From positions 1-28,402 of the IMG/VR virus record IMGVR_UViG_3300006793_000198: DNA of 28,402 bases; one strand, given 5' to 3'. How positions within the stretch are numbered: position 1 is the first letter of the stretch; each line of letters starts with the position of its first letter. The position numbers were made by a program, and so were the translations under genes. The stretch is from a virus. This document shows, piece after piece, positions 7,412-19,000 of this stretch. The notes beneath the pieces were generated by a model. That model was not told where the DNA came from and made no database searches. It saw nothing but the letters and a program-made list of their open reading frames with translations.

Positions 7412-9414
7412 TCTAGTTCTCCATGGTATATAATATAATTTACTGTTTGATATGGAGGCATAATATTAAGTGCTTCGTTTACAGGTTCATTTATGTTTTC
7501 TCTAAAAATTATACCTGTACGATTTAATCCCGAAGTTGTTCCTGCTATATCTTTTGCAATTCCTAGGTTGTTACTAACACCTTCAGCTGATGTATTTGCA
7601 TTAGAATCAGTAATTGCATAAAACTGATCAACTCCTACATTGTTTCCTTGATTAGTTGACTCAAATCCGTGGCGGTGTTCAGGCAAGTTACGCTGTTGAA
7701 GAGTTAATTCACTAGTTTTAGAGTTTGACAATCCTAATGTATCGGCCGCAGTATCTAGTGTTCTATTAGCCGAACTACCTCCCATATTGTCAGTTCCTAA
7801 CGGTACTCTACCTCTTAAATCAGGTAGCTTAAAGTTTCCTGAAGTAACTGTTCCTATTGCTCCGTAATTATAACCAATTACAAGGAACAATGATTCAAAG
7901 TCAAGAATAGTTATCTCTGATCCATCACATAGTTTCCATCCAGCAGGTGCTGTTGCGCCACCAAATGCAGTAATTGTACCAATAGGAGTCTGTTGTAGTG
8001 AGTTTCGAATTACACTAAACGGAACTTTAAATAATTGACCGCCTCGTTGAATAAGGTATGAATCGGCATCGGCTGCTGTACTTACTGTACTTTTATTAGT
8101 AACAAAAGTACTAGAAACTGCTGCACTTAATACAATGTTTTGTGTACCGTCAATTTCAAAAGGATCGCTACTAACATCACTATTAGCTCCGCCGAACTGT
8201 AACTGTATAGGCGAAGACCAACGTCCAGCGCTGGTAGCACTACCACTAAACGATCCTGTAATAGTATCAGCAATTATTGTAGCTGCATACACAGAATCAA
8301 ATCTATTCGACGGCGCTCCTAGTGTTCCGGCACTTGTATTAGGTAAAAAGTTATTAGATGTTACTGTTGTAGAATCAAGCACTCCGTTAACTGTTGTAGC
8401 ATTAAGTGATGTTGCTCCGGTAACATCTAATGTGCCGCCTAAAGTTGCATCGCCCGAGATTGTTAAGTCTCCAGTTTCTCCGTTTGCTGCTGTTAGTTTT
8501 AAATCCCCTGCTACATCTAATGCTACGTCAGGATTTTTATTAATACCAACTCGTTGTGATCCTTGTACTCTTAAAACTGAATTTAGATTTCCATTTTCGT
8601 TTGTAACACTAATATTAATATTACTATTTTGACTAGAATGTTTAATATTACCGGTAACGCCGCCTACTTCAAGACGCATTGTGCTATCTAGTCCAATACC
8701 TAGTCCTTGATTATTTCGAATAGAAATTGTATCGTTAGTAATGTTACTAGTATCTTTTCTCATAAACTGATTGCCAGCAACCGTATTACCATCAACTACT
8801 AAATTATTAGACCTGTCAGCAATACCATTTATAAGAACATTAGAAGAAACATTAAATCCGCTTTTGATTGATGTAAATCCTGATAAAAAATTCTTTGGCG
8901 TAAAATCTTCTGTAGATACAATTGCAATTGGTTGTCCAGCAACATATAGTATTAATACTGTTTTTTCTAAATTGCTCACATCAACAATTGTGTCTGCTTT
9001 TGCTCCAGTGATCAATCCTTCAGAATATTCAGGACCAATTAATACCCAAGCTGTACCGCTCCAAAGATATAATTGTTGTGAGCCAGTATCACTCCATAGA
9101 TCACCCGGGGCAGATACGCTACCTGCCGGTCTTACTGCTCCAGACTTTAGGCCACCTGCATCTAACCAGTTAACACCATTCCAAACTTTTAATCCGCCCC
9201 CTGCGCCTGTATCGTACCATATTTGTCCTTCAGTTGGTGATCTAGGTGCTGAAGTATTTGCAAAATTTTCTAATAAATGTAATAAACTTTCATTAATTTT
9301 TCCACCGTAACCGGGATATCCTCTGCCTGGAAGATCTAAACTAGTTTCTGCATTAATAGTATTATCTTGTATTTGAAGCTCTTCGCCATCGCTATATAAT
9401 ATTGTTATTGCCAT
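7408..9414 (-). CDS. Fibre protein with C-terminal phage tail collar domain (668 aa)
   Basis: First of three paralogous fibre genes. Residues 1-130 are the shared N-terminal part: 'GRGYPGYGGKINESLLHLLE', 'EGQIWYDTG', 'LKVWNGVNW', then a second unit 'PGDLWSDTGSQQLYLWSG'. A second shared module near 195-260 has 'NQFMRKDTSN' and 'IRNNQGLGIG'. A beta-rich shaft follows ('TLGAPSNRFDSVYAATI'). The tip is a tail collar domain (about 475-545: 'IGTITAFGGATAPAGWKLCD', 'NFKLPDLRGRVPLG') with an HRH motif at residues 580-582 ('LPEHRHGF') and the usual end 'MPPYQTVNYIIYHG'. In T4 gp12 an HxH pair binds zinc within the trimeric short-fibre tip, so this is the best receptor-binding candidate here. ATG follows GAGGGG; the stop overlaps the next ATG (ATGA). 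Confidence 0.88.
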   Translation of the reverse strand: MAITILYSDGEELQIQDNTINAETSLDLPGRGYPGYGGKINESLLHLLENFANTSAPRSPTEGQIWYDTGAGGGLKVWNGVNWLDAGGLKSGAVRPAGSVSAPGDLWSDTGSQQLYLWSGTAWVLIGPEYSEGLITGAKADTIVDVSNLEKTVLILYVAGQPIAIVSTEDFTPKNFLSGFTSIKSGFNVSSNVLINGIADRSNNLVVDGNTVAGNQFMRKDTSNITNDTISIRNNQGLGIGLDSTMRLEVGGVTGNIKHSSQNSNINISVTNENGNLNSVLRVQGSQRVGINKNPDVALDVAGDLKLTAANGETGDLTISGDATLGGTLDVTGATSLNATTVNGVLDSTTVTSNNFLPNTSAGTLGAPSNRFDSVYAATIIADTITGSFSGSATSAGRWSSPIQLQFGGANSDVSSDPFEIDGTQNIVLSAAVSSTFVTNKSTVSTAADADSYLIQRGGQLFKVPFSVIRNSLQQTPIGTITAFGGATAPAGWKLCDGSEITILDFESLFLVIGYNYGAIGTVTSGNFKLPDLRGRVPLGTDNMGGSSANRTLDTAADTLGLSNSKTSELTLQQRNLPEHRHGFESTNQGNNVGVDQFYAITDSNANTSAEGVSNNLGIAKDIAGTTSGLNRTGIIFRENINEPVNEALNIMPPYQTVNYIIYHGELE

Positions 9415-9417
9415 TAG

Positions 9418-10032
9418 TTACCCCTCATTAAAGCCTGTTAAACTTTGTACTCTTACTGTATAATCAATTTGAATTAATCTGTTTAAACTTTTTTGTACAG
9501 GGTGAAAAATTACGTGTGTAAGTAATTTACTGTTACCGGACGGACTATAACTTTTAAGACCTAATTCATCAAATACATATAATGCTTCTGTGTTAGTTGC
9601 TGTATCAAAAGCATCCTGTCCACTAGGCTCACCATAATCTAATAAACAACTAATAAACACATCGGTATAATTTGTACCGCTTACGTGTCTAGTTTCAATT
9701 TTGTTTCTTATCGGGTCAAGGTTATTAACACTACGATCATCTACAACTTTTGAAAATGTTTCTTTATATAAACTTGCATTAGTACCAGTTGAGTTTGGAG
9801 TAAGGTACGTAATTATTCCTGTTGGATCTACATTAGTTCCGCCGTTACCAAACGCCATCTCATATATAAACCCTTGTCCAGCATTACCTAAACTTTCAGC
9901 AAGTGCAACACTCATATTCTCATAATGAATGGCGTTTGGTTTATCTATAAGAACTTCGCCTGATGCAGGATCATGTATCTTAATATGGCCTTTTACATAA
10001 ACGCCGCTATGTTCATCTGTGTTTTTCATCAT
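9418..10032 (-). CDS. Conserved virion structural protein of T4-like marine phages (204 aa), function unknown
   Basis: The sequence has a conserved core 'FIYEMAFGNGGTNVDPTG', 'ITYLTPN', 'KVVDDRSVNNLDP', 'LLDYGEPSG', 'YVFDELGL' and 'LLTHVIFHPVQKSLNR', which I recall from small structural proteins standing before the fibre genes of marine T4-like phages. No catalytic motif, signal peptide or membrane helix is visible; the pattern is beta-rich and fits a small attachment or connector protein. Two adjacent ATGs (10032 and 10029) follow AAGGACA; the first is used here but the second is equally possible. It has its own late promoter and lies 3 bases before the first fibre gene, so it is probably co-made with the fibres. 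A link to a T4 gp8- or gp9-like connector cannot be shown from the sequence alone. Confidence 0.75.
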   Translation of the reverse strand: MMKNTDEHSGVYVKGHIKIHDPASGEVLIDKPNAIHYENMSVALAESLGNAGQGFIYEMAFGNGGTNVDPTGIITYLTPNSTGTNASLYKETFSKVVDDRSVNNLDPIRNKIETRHVSGTNYTDVFISCLLDYGEPSGQDAFDTATNTEALYVFDELGLKSYSPSGNSKLLTHVIFHPVQKSLNRLIQIDYTVRVQSLTGFNEG

Positions 10033-10045
10033 TGTCCTTGTGTCC

Positions 10046-10059
10046 TATATTGTATTTAT
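10046..10059 (-). promoter_or_regulatory. T4-like late promoter overlapping the giant gene's stop codon
   Basis: Minus-strand motif ATAAATACAATATA, one base different from the sites at 27606 and 5670. Its 5' part contains the TAA stop of the giant gene (10056-10058), so coding end and promoter core are the same bases. Directly downstream are GGACACAAGGACA and the ATGATG start of the 204-aa gene. It should start late transcription of that gene and of the fibre genes behind it. Confidence 0.75.
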
Positions 10060-13000
10060 TCAGGTAAGTCCTGAGTTGTATTTCTTATAAATTGAGGAAT
10101 AATTCCTTCAGCATTTGCTAGTTTGACTCCGCTATCTGCCCATGTTTTACCAGTTTTTCTAACTACTTTAACATCTATAATCTTTGTAGGATCTAGATTA
10201 GTAATTCTTACTCTTCCGATTGGGTTTTCAGTTGTTCCATAATTGTACCCGTTAACACTAAATTCAGCTTCATATGTTATATTAGTTTCTGTAACAGGAT
10301 CGTATACTATATGTGGAACTTTTCGTAGTCTTTTTCCAGCAACAAATACTTCAATTTCGTCACATTGACCATGTGTAGCAGGCACTGTATCTCTATACCA
10401 ATCAGTATTCAATGTATTTGTGTTTACATTGGGCACATAAGGTAATGCAATTTCATCTCTCAATGTTGAATCAGCAGCTTCTGGATCATCGTTTTTCTGT
10501 GTTGTTACTTCAATAGTATCATTGTACGGAACTGTATGGTTAACACTTTGATCGATAACAGGAGTGTCAGCTAGATATACTTGACTAATTCCAGTTCCTC
10601 TAGTACCTCGTCTAATTTGTCTTAAGGTATTATTAAGTTTTATAAAATATTCTATTCTTTCACCATTGATATAAATTACTCCTGGAATATTTTCATCTTT
10701 AGACGGAGTAGTTAACCCAGCTGCGGTGTTAAGAACAATATTTTTATCAAAATAATTTAAATCTTGTGCTAGTTTATATGTTCGATTACTTGTTAATCGT
10801 TTGTACTCTGTTTTATTTGTAAGATCTTTAAAAATTCTATAACCAAATCTAGATCCAACTTTGTCTCCGGCAAATTCTAAAATTTCAATTTTATCATTAT
10901 CTTGTAACTCGGTATTATAAATTATTTTCTGTTTATCGTCTGACAGTTTATAATCATAATTAGGTATCTTTAACTCTCCATTTATAAACACCCAGACATA
11001 CTCTGCTCCGTTTGCCTTTGTTCTTAATTTAAATTGTCCTGCTCGCAATTCTAAATATAGCTGATATTGAGCACTATCAGTTGACACTGTTTGGTCAATA
11101 GCAATGTCATAATGATATCTTTCAAACAGTTGATTTCTGTCATCACCTAATGCATAAACTTCAATCTTTGAGTCAAGCGCAGGTGCTGTTCCTAATACTA
11201 AATTAAATCCACTTGATGTATCAATACTAAATTCTTCTTCACCTAAAATAAATATTTTTAATGCGTCTCCATTAGTAGCAGTACCTGGTATTAAACTAAA
11301 CACATTTGTTTGTTCGTTCCATAAAAAGTTAGTTTCGTATGTTAATAATACATTATTTAAAAATACCTTTGCATCTTCTATATTAAAGCTACCTGTTGGT
11401 ATTTGCCAAGTGTCTATTTGATACTGATTTACTAGATTATTAACTACAAACTTCTTATTGTATCCTTGATTTAAAAACACATTATCTATACTAACTAATG
11501 TATTAGTATAAACAGGAGTTGTTAATGTGTAAGGTAATGCAGTTAAACTAAAGCTAACTGAACTGCCGTCACCGATTGCACTTTGTATACTAATTTGACT
11601 TTGGGGGATATCATTAGAACTTAATATAGCATAGTAAATGTAATCATCTGCTACAGGAGCTTCTCCAAATTCAATTCCAATCAATCCTTGATCATTACCG
11701 TAACTGCTGTCAGTTTCAAACAATCTGTGAGGAACCGTAACTCCGTTAACGCTTACTAACGCACTTGCATCATCTTGATATTTTATATTTGTTATATAAT
11801 TTGTAGTACTACCGTCAGCAGTAAAACTATCAACATCAAGAATATTACTCAATCCGCTATCTAATGTAGTAATTGCTACTTGATCATTTAATACAAGCAA
11901 CGAAGTAATAGTAACCTGTCTAAGTTTGTAATCTATAGTGTAATTAGTTGCAGGTATTATAATATTATTTACTTTTACTAAACACCCGCCAACACTACTT
12001 GGATTAAATCCTAAGTCAAATGTTGCGTTTGTTCCATCGTAATAATATGCTCTAGAAGCAATTATACTTCCTCCGTCATCTGGTCTATGATAAACTGATA
12101 TGTCAAGTGTGTCAGCAATATGTCCTGGAACTACTTCTTCTGTTCCTTTACTTGTATTGATAGTAACAAATCCGTCGCCGTCAATAACAATATCCTCTGA
12201 TAATAACCCACTTGCAGTTGAATATGCTAGATCGCCTCCAGATAATAATGTATCGTATGTTTCACTTTCGGGTAACTCGCTACCGTCGCTTGTGCTTTTT
12301 CTAATTACAATTTTAGCTTCAGCTGCTGATCCGATTCCAACTTGAGTATGTCTATTAATGAAAGTTTCAAACAATGCAACATCTGGAAAACTAAATGATG
12401 TTTCGCCGCTACCAACTACCGGAGCCATAAATGCTTTTGGATTATTAGTTAACAGCATCGATGTCGTGCCGTCATAACGTGTGTCGTCAACTCTAATTCC
12501 GTCTATGTATATATTATACTCAACACCTTGCTCTAAAACAAAGTTACTAGGTAATACAAAACTACTAATAGTGCCGTCGGTATAAAATACATAATCATCA
12601 CCTGTTTCAATAAAGTTGCTCCAAGCAAATGTATCCCATGTTGACTGATCCCATCCAACAATACTTTCTTGTTCTAGATTAAACGAACTTACTTCAACTC
12701 CTCCATAATCAACACCGTCCATAAGTTGAGAAATATCATTACCAAACATACCTTCAGTTGGTGCATAAAAGTAATTTATTCTATCAACAATATTTAAACT
12801 GTTTGCTGCTCTTTTATAGTTAACAATAATATTACTATTTTGTGTTGGAGGAACTGTTAACGTAACGTACCCTACTATCGACGTGGTGCCTTCTGATAAT
12901 TGACTATAGAAATTATCATAATAATTGTCTCCAGTTATTAGACCATAAGTGTCACGAGTCTTAATTGTATTATCAACAGTTATATTTCCATATGTATACT

Positions 13001-16000
13001 CACTAGTTAATAACTCTACACCGTCAATTATTACACTAACATTACTCTTTAAAAGATCCATTTCGCTATTAAGTTGATATGTAACTTGACTATCTTTACC
13101 TAATATTGTTTGTGTAAGATCAATTGAATCAAAAACTGGAGTACTTGTTATTCTATCAAATTTTAGAGAATCAGTAATTGATCGTACAACACTATTTCCA
13201 ATTCTTGCTGCAAGTCTAGGACGTCTATTTCCTTCACCGGTTGGATCATCAATAACTACTGTCGGTAAAGTTAAATATCCACTTCCGCTATTTACAACTT
13301 CAATTGCAATTATTTCTCCGTTACGCATAATTGCATTAGCTGTAGCTATAACAGTACTATTGCCTACTATAGTAACCTTAGGGACATAGGTATATCCTGT
13401 GCCACCGTCGATTACATCAATTTGTGTTACGCTGAATCCTACATTTTGTACCCAAGATTGATTAATTCTATTTAAAACATTTTCTTCACCAAATAGTTCT
13501 CCATCAATAAGTTGTATTTTTGGAGTTTCTATACGTCCAGTATCAGAATTAAATACTGGTATAATATCAAAGTCAGTAACTACAGTATTTGTATTTGTAA
13601 CTTTTTCGTAAGTGCTTAAATATTCTCTAATTTTAGTTTTGTAAGGCTTAACTTCACGCACATAATCTTCATAACTTTCTAGATTATCATTTTGATATGT
13701 AATTTTTTGTTTTAATTCACCTAGATTATGTTCTGCTTTTACAAAGCTCGTTTTAAATGCCCAGTCAATATAACGCTGTTCGCTAAATGCATACCGTATT
13801 GATGCAAGGAATAATTGATTCCATTCTATTAATAGCTCGTCAACAAATATATTATCACACAGTGCATTAAGAATACTTCTCATTTCTAGTGTTGGTTCAT
13901 TATCGTATAATTGTGTATCATAACTTTCAAGATCAAACCCTACTTGCTGCTGAGTATAATCCCAAAGAGAACTATTAAACTGTATTGTACCATTTTGTCT
14001 ACCTATAGTCTGATAATCAATAGAATTATCTAATCCAGTATTATCAACTTTACGTAAGAGTATCCAACCTCCTGTGCCAATTGAGTCTACTTTAATTAAA
14101 TCTCCAATATTATCATCAATTTTTGCCAACTCATATGTATTTGCTGTAACAAAATCTATCGAGGTAAGTTCGTTATAACCATTAGCATACCAATCAGTAT
14201 AAGTCCAATATAACGTATTATCAAATGATTGTGTTAAACCACGCTTCCACTTGCCTTCAGTTGTATCGTATGTATATAAAGCCCATCTATTACTAATACT
14301 AGAATCAGCATTAACTAATACTGTGAAATCACGTACTACTGGCGAAATAACATTATAATTTTGTCCTTTATTAACTATTACAACATCTGTAACTTGACCG
14401 TTTTGTATTACTGTTTGCACTTCTGCGTTTTGTCCGTCTCCGGAAATAATTACTGTAGGTGCTGTTATATAACCTTTACCAGGATTGGTAATTTCAATTT
14501 TATTAATTTTTCCTTCTAGCAACGAAATGGATATTTCAGCAGTTTTAAATGTTTCTAAATTAATGTTTATTAACTCAAAAGTGCTGTCGATTGCAACATC
14601 ATATTTGTTTTCTCTAATATCAGGTAGTTCGTCACGCTTTAATAATGTAGATAAATCATAATCATCTATAATTACTTGTTTGCTTAGAATCCAGTTTACT
14701 CTTTCAAAAAATTCTTTTCGAGCTTCAAAACGATTTGTAAACATACTCTGTCGAGGAATATTTAATGTTCCATATTTTTGTTTTTCTGATAAGTTTCTAT
14801 TAGGTACTTCTCTAATAAATTTGTCAGAACCAATTAAACTATCAAACCATTTTTCTTTTAGTTGGTCATTTGGAACACTAGTGTTTAACCCGTCTGTAAA
14901 TATTTGATACTGTGTATGTATATTAGATTGTGTATTATCATTAGTATAATAACTAAAGTTTAGTGCATGTTCTTTACCACTAAACAAACTGCCCATATTG
15001 TACATTGCAAATTCGTTATTACCTAATAATGCTACAAAACGGTATCCTTGTCCTGCAGGATCTTCAATCATTAACGCAATTTCTTGTGCTGTTAGTTGTC
15101 TATAAAAGTTTGTTTCTGGGAGTGTTCTTTTATTAGATATCCAGTAATAGTAGTTTGTTGTAAATGATGATGATTCAGGATTATAAATTCTTCCTGTTGC
15201 ATAAACATCATCACCGTACTTAGTTGTGCCTGTTATTCCTTGTACATATCCTTGATTAGTATTAGTTAAGGCATTCCATTGAGAAGGTAGTAATGTTGTT
15301 TCTACCCATTCACATACTTCAACACTATAACCTGGAAATATTTTATTCCAATTATTTGTTTTATACGCTATATCGCCCTGATAAGGATTATAAAACTTAC
15401 TTGAATTCAAATTCCACCATACTTTACCAACTTGATTTTTACCCCAACTTTGATCGCTATCAACTACTACATCACTAGTTCCAATATCGTATACTGCTGG
15501 GTCGTAATATGTTTTAAAATCAATTTCTTGCTCTAACGGAGCAGCAATTTTTCCTTGTAGTACATCAATATAATCTACTTGAGAGATAAAATTCTTTGTT
15601 CTTGTGTTATAAACAAACGAAGTTTTTATTTTAGAAGTATCAACAATTTCACTTGACTGTTTTATAACTTTCCAACTATTAGTATTAGGTGCTTTTCGTA
15701 TATCATAAATGGTACCTAAATCATTTTCTAATCCACTATATGGTAAACCAACATATACATGATTTACTCCTGATGATAATGTAAAGTTAGTAACATTAGA
15801 ACCGTCAAGTACTATCTGTCCTGAATAAAGTAAACCGTTTTCAAATTGATCGTACACATTTAAATTAGTTGTGTCGTTGTTTATAGTACCTATTCTAGTA
15901 AATTTACCATCCATTGTAAAGTCAAGATCTAATGGATCATATCTGTATGTTCCTGTTGTGAGAACAAACAAGTTATTTTCATTAAATTCAAAATTTAATC

Positions 16001-19000
16001 CAAATTCTTGATCTCTTAAATCTTGTGGTGCCTCTATTGTTTGTTCTAAACTCCAAGACAGATTTTTCCATTTGTACAGGTAAATTTTTCCACTGTTTTC
16101 AAGTGTGCCATTATCGGCATACGGAGCACCAATAATCAATGTCTTACCGTCGTCACTAAGTGCAACCTTACTACCAAACCCTTGGTTTTCTACTGTACCA
16201 CTAATAGTTTCACTTAACGTAATACGAGTATTATTTTTACGATATATTGCAACCTTTTCAGCGGCAACTTCTTGCCAAGAGTTTGTAACTGTAGTATCTG
16301 CATCTGGCATATCAACAATGCTTGCAATTGATGTAATATCTTCCTGATGCCATAATGTTTCTGGTGCTGAACTATCTTGAATTGTTATGTTTATAGGGTT
16401 AGTAGTATCAAATACTCCAGTTACATTAGTTAGTATAATTCTATTAGAATCAATCACCTGACTTTTTACCGTACCGGTTGCTCCGCTAACATTTTGTGTT
16501 ACAAGTGCACCAATTGGTATAGTTAGTTTTGCAAATATATTATTTGATATTTCTGTATCAGTAGCCGATGTTAGGTATAAAACTTGTTCTTTTATAGGTA
16601 GTATCGAACCTAGTGCTTTATAAACTTTACCATTATTACTTACGATATCACCTACTGAATAAACTGTAGAAGCTTCATACTTAGGATAGTTAGTAATTCC
16701 TACTGCTAGGACTTCACCGTCTGCAGAAACTGCAAACGAGTCGCCAAAGGTTTCCCTTTCTTCGTCTGATAACACTGTACTATCGTCATTCAATACTGGT
16801 AAGGAATTATTTGGTACATACCCTAAAATATTGATATCGTCGTTAATTAACTCCCAATTAGCTAAATTAAAATTACCTGGTGTTACAACTGTTTTTGCCT
16901 TATATAATTCAGTACCGGTTATGTTAGGATTACCTAGTTGAGGTACATATAATACAATATCATCTTTATAATATTTTTGTAAAGAATTAAATTCGCCTTT
17001 AAAACTGGTATCTTCTCTATAAGAAAGTGTGTTGGTAGAATTATTATACTCTAAAATATAAATTCTTTTAGTGCCTGGCGCACTTACATATATCTCATAG
17101 TTGTCATTAACTTTTACAATTTTTATAGTTTTACCAAACAGTTCACTTTCTTGAGGATATCGACTTGTTGTGCTTGTCTTAAGCTCATAGAATCTAGGAG
17201 AAACTTGTTTGAAAATAAATATTGCCCCTTGCTCGTTAAGTAAACTAGCAGATCCGTTAACATCAGCAGGAATAGATCCTATTGCTGTTATATCACTTCG
17301 TTCATTATTAATAAGATCACTGCTATTATCGCCGTCATAATCTTCATTAAATAACCATAATGTATCTAGGTAACTTACAATGTCACCGGCTGTATATACT
17401 ACGTTAGAGACAAACTCGCCCTTATAATTTGATTTAACACCAGTTGCGTTAGGATCAGCAATTACTAATAGATCTTCGTCGTCACTTAGTGCAATACTGT
17501 TTCCAAGTGTAAGTGATGTTGCATAATCGTTAAGTCCTTCTATTTTAGACTGATAATTTAATTGTAATGTTTCGCTGTTACGTTGATAATAATAAATTGC
17601 ACCATTACCATTTTCAGCAGTAGGTGCTCCAACAAATATGTTTTGATTTTTTCGGCCAGATGCTATTACACTGCCAAAGCCATCAATTGTATTTTCGTCT
17701 GCTATCTCTACCCAATTAGTTGAATCAGTATCCGGTGATACTGTACTAAAATGGGTAAGAATAGCTAAGTAACGCACTTCATTATATAATACAGAATCGT
17801 TTTTAGAATATCTGCCCGAAGCCCAATCGCCTTTGTAGTCTGCACGATTGTCAATTGTTTGATTTAGATAATAAGGATTAGTATTTTCAACAACTTTCCA
17901 ACTTGAATTATCAGTTTCGTCTATCCAAACTTTGTCTCCTGCAGAAAGATAATTTGTATTAATATTATTGTTAAAATTAGTAATGTCAGCCGTTCGTTGT
18001 GATACAAACTTATACACAAAAATACTCTCAGGAGATACAGTGTCAGGTGCCGCAGCAGTACTACTAACTGTGATTGTTTTAAACCCTATATCTTTTACTT
18101 TGAAACATCTGTTTATTTTATCTTCTACAAAAGTTGTAGTTTCAGCTGCTCCGTAAAACCCGACATATTCGCCAACTTCAGTATTTCGTACTATATCATT
18201 TAGTGTGAATACAAGATCACTTCCAACAGCTTCAACAGATTCTACTATTAGTTCTGTCTTAGTAGGCTTAAGAATATCCCAGTCATTATTAAAGTTTGAT
18301 ACCCAAACATATGTTGTTCTTGTAACATCACTAAAATCTAAAGTTGGAAGTTCTGAAATGTCTTTAATGATATATGTTACATCAGTTTCGCTTACGTAAC
18401 CTACATCTTTTAGAAACTGTTCGTAATTGTCCTTTAATACAAACGGTTTGTGATCATAATCTAAAGGTTTAGTATATACATCTGCTTCAGGTAATTTATA
18501 TACTAAACTTGTATCTGTGCCATCGATAAGATTTGTAAGTATAACAGGCTGTGGCTGTAATTTATATTGTGATTCATCAATTGCTAATTCAAATTCTCTA
18601 AAGTTATCAACAGCACCATATTGTCCAGTTCTAACTGCCCATTCTTCGTAAAATTTTAAACCCGAAGTTGCTTCACTAGAAATTAAAGTATCAAATAACT
18701 TAGTTAAACTATTCTTGGTTCCTTTTTCACGTATCATTCCTTGATAAAATTTATACTGGCTTACTTCGTCGTTAATAATATTTTCTAGGTATTGACGTTT
18801 TTGATAACCTATTAAATGCTGTGCTAGTTTTTGCTGCTCACTATCAAAGTTATCAGTATCTAAATCGTAAAAATCTCCAAACTGTACTGTTTTGTAATCC
18901 CAATTAGCTTTTAATCCAGGTTCTGGTTTTTCTGCTAATTGTACCCAACGACTAGTATCAAATATTTCTGTTCCAGATATATTACTATTAGCAATATAAT

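Noticed and set aside
8135-8632. Plus-strand open frame of 165 codons opposite the collar-domain fibre gene
   Set aside because: Its product is a proline/serine/valine-rich shadow with no ribosome binding site, lying wholly inside a well-supported fibre gene. The same holds for 8771-9310, 6672-7022, 7083-7310, 5127-5423 and 9701-9925.
3060-9414. Diversity-generating retroelement (variable repeat in a fibre gene)
   Set aside because: No reverse transcriptase gene, no template repeat and no C-terminal lectin-type variable region with clustered AAY codons is seen.
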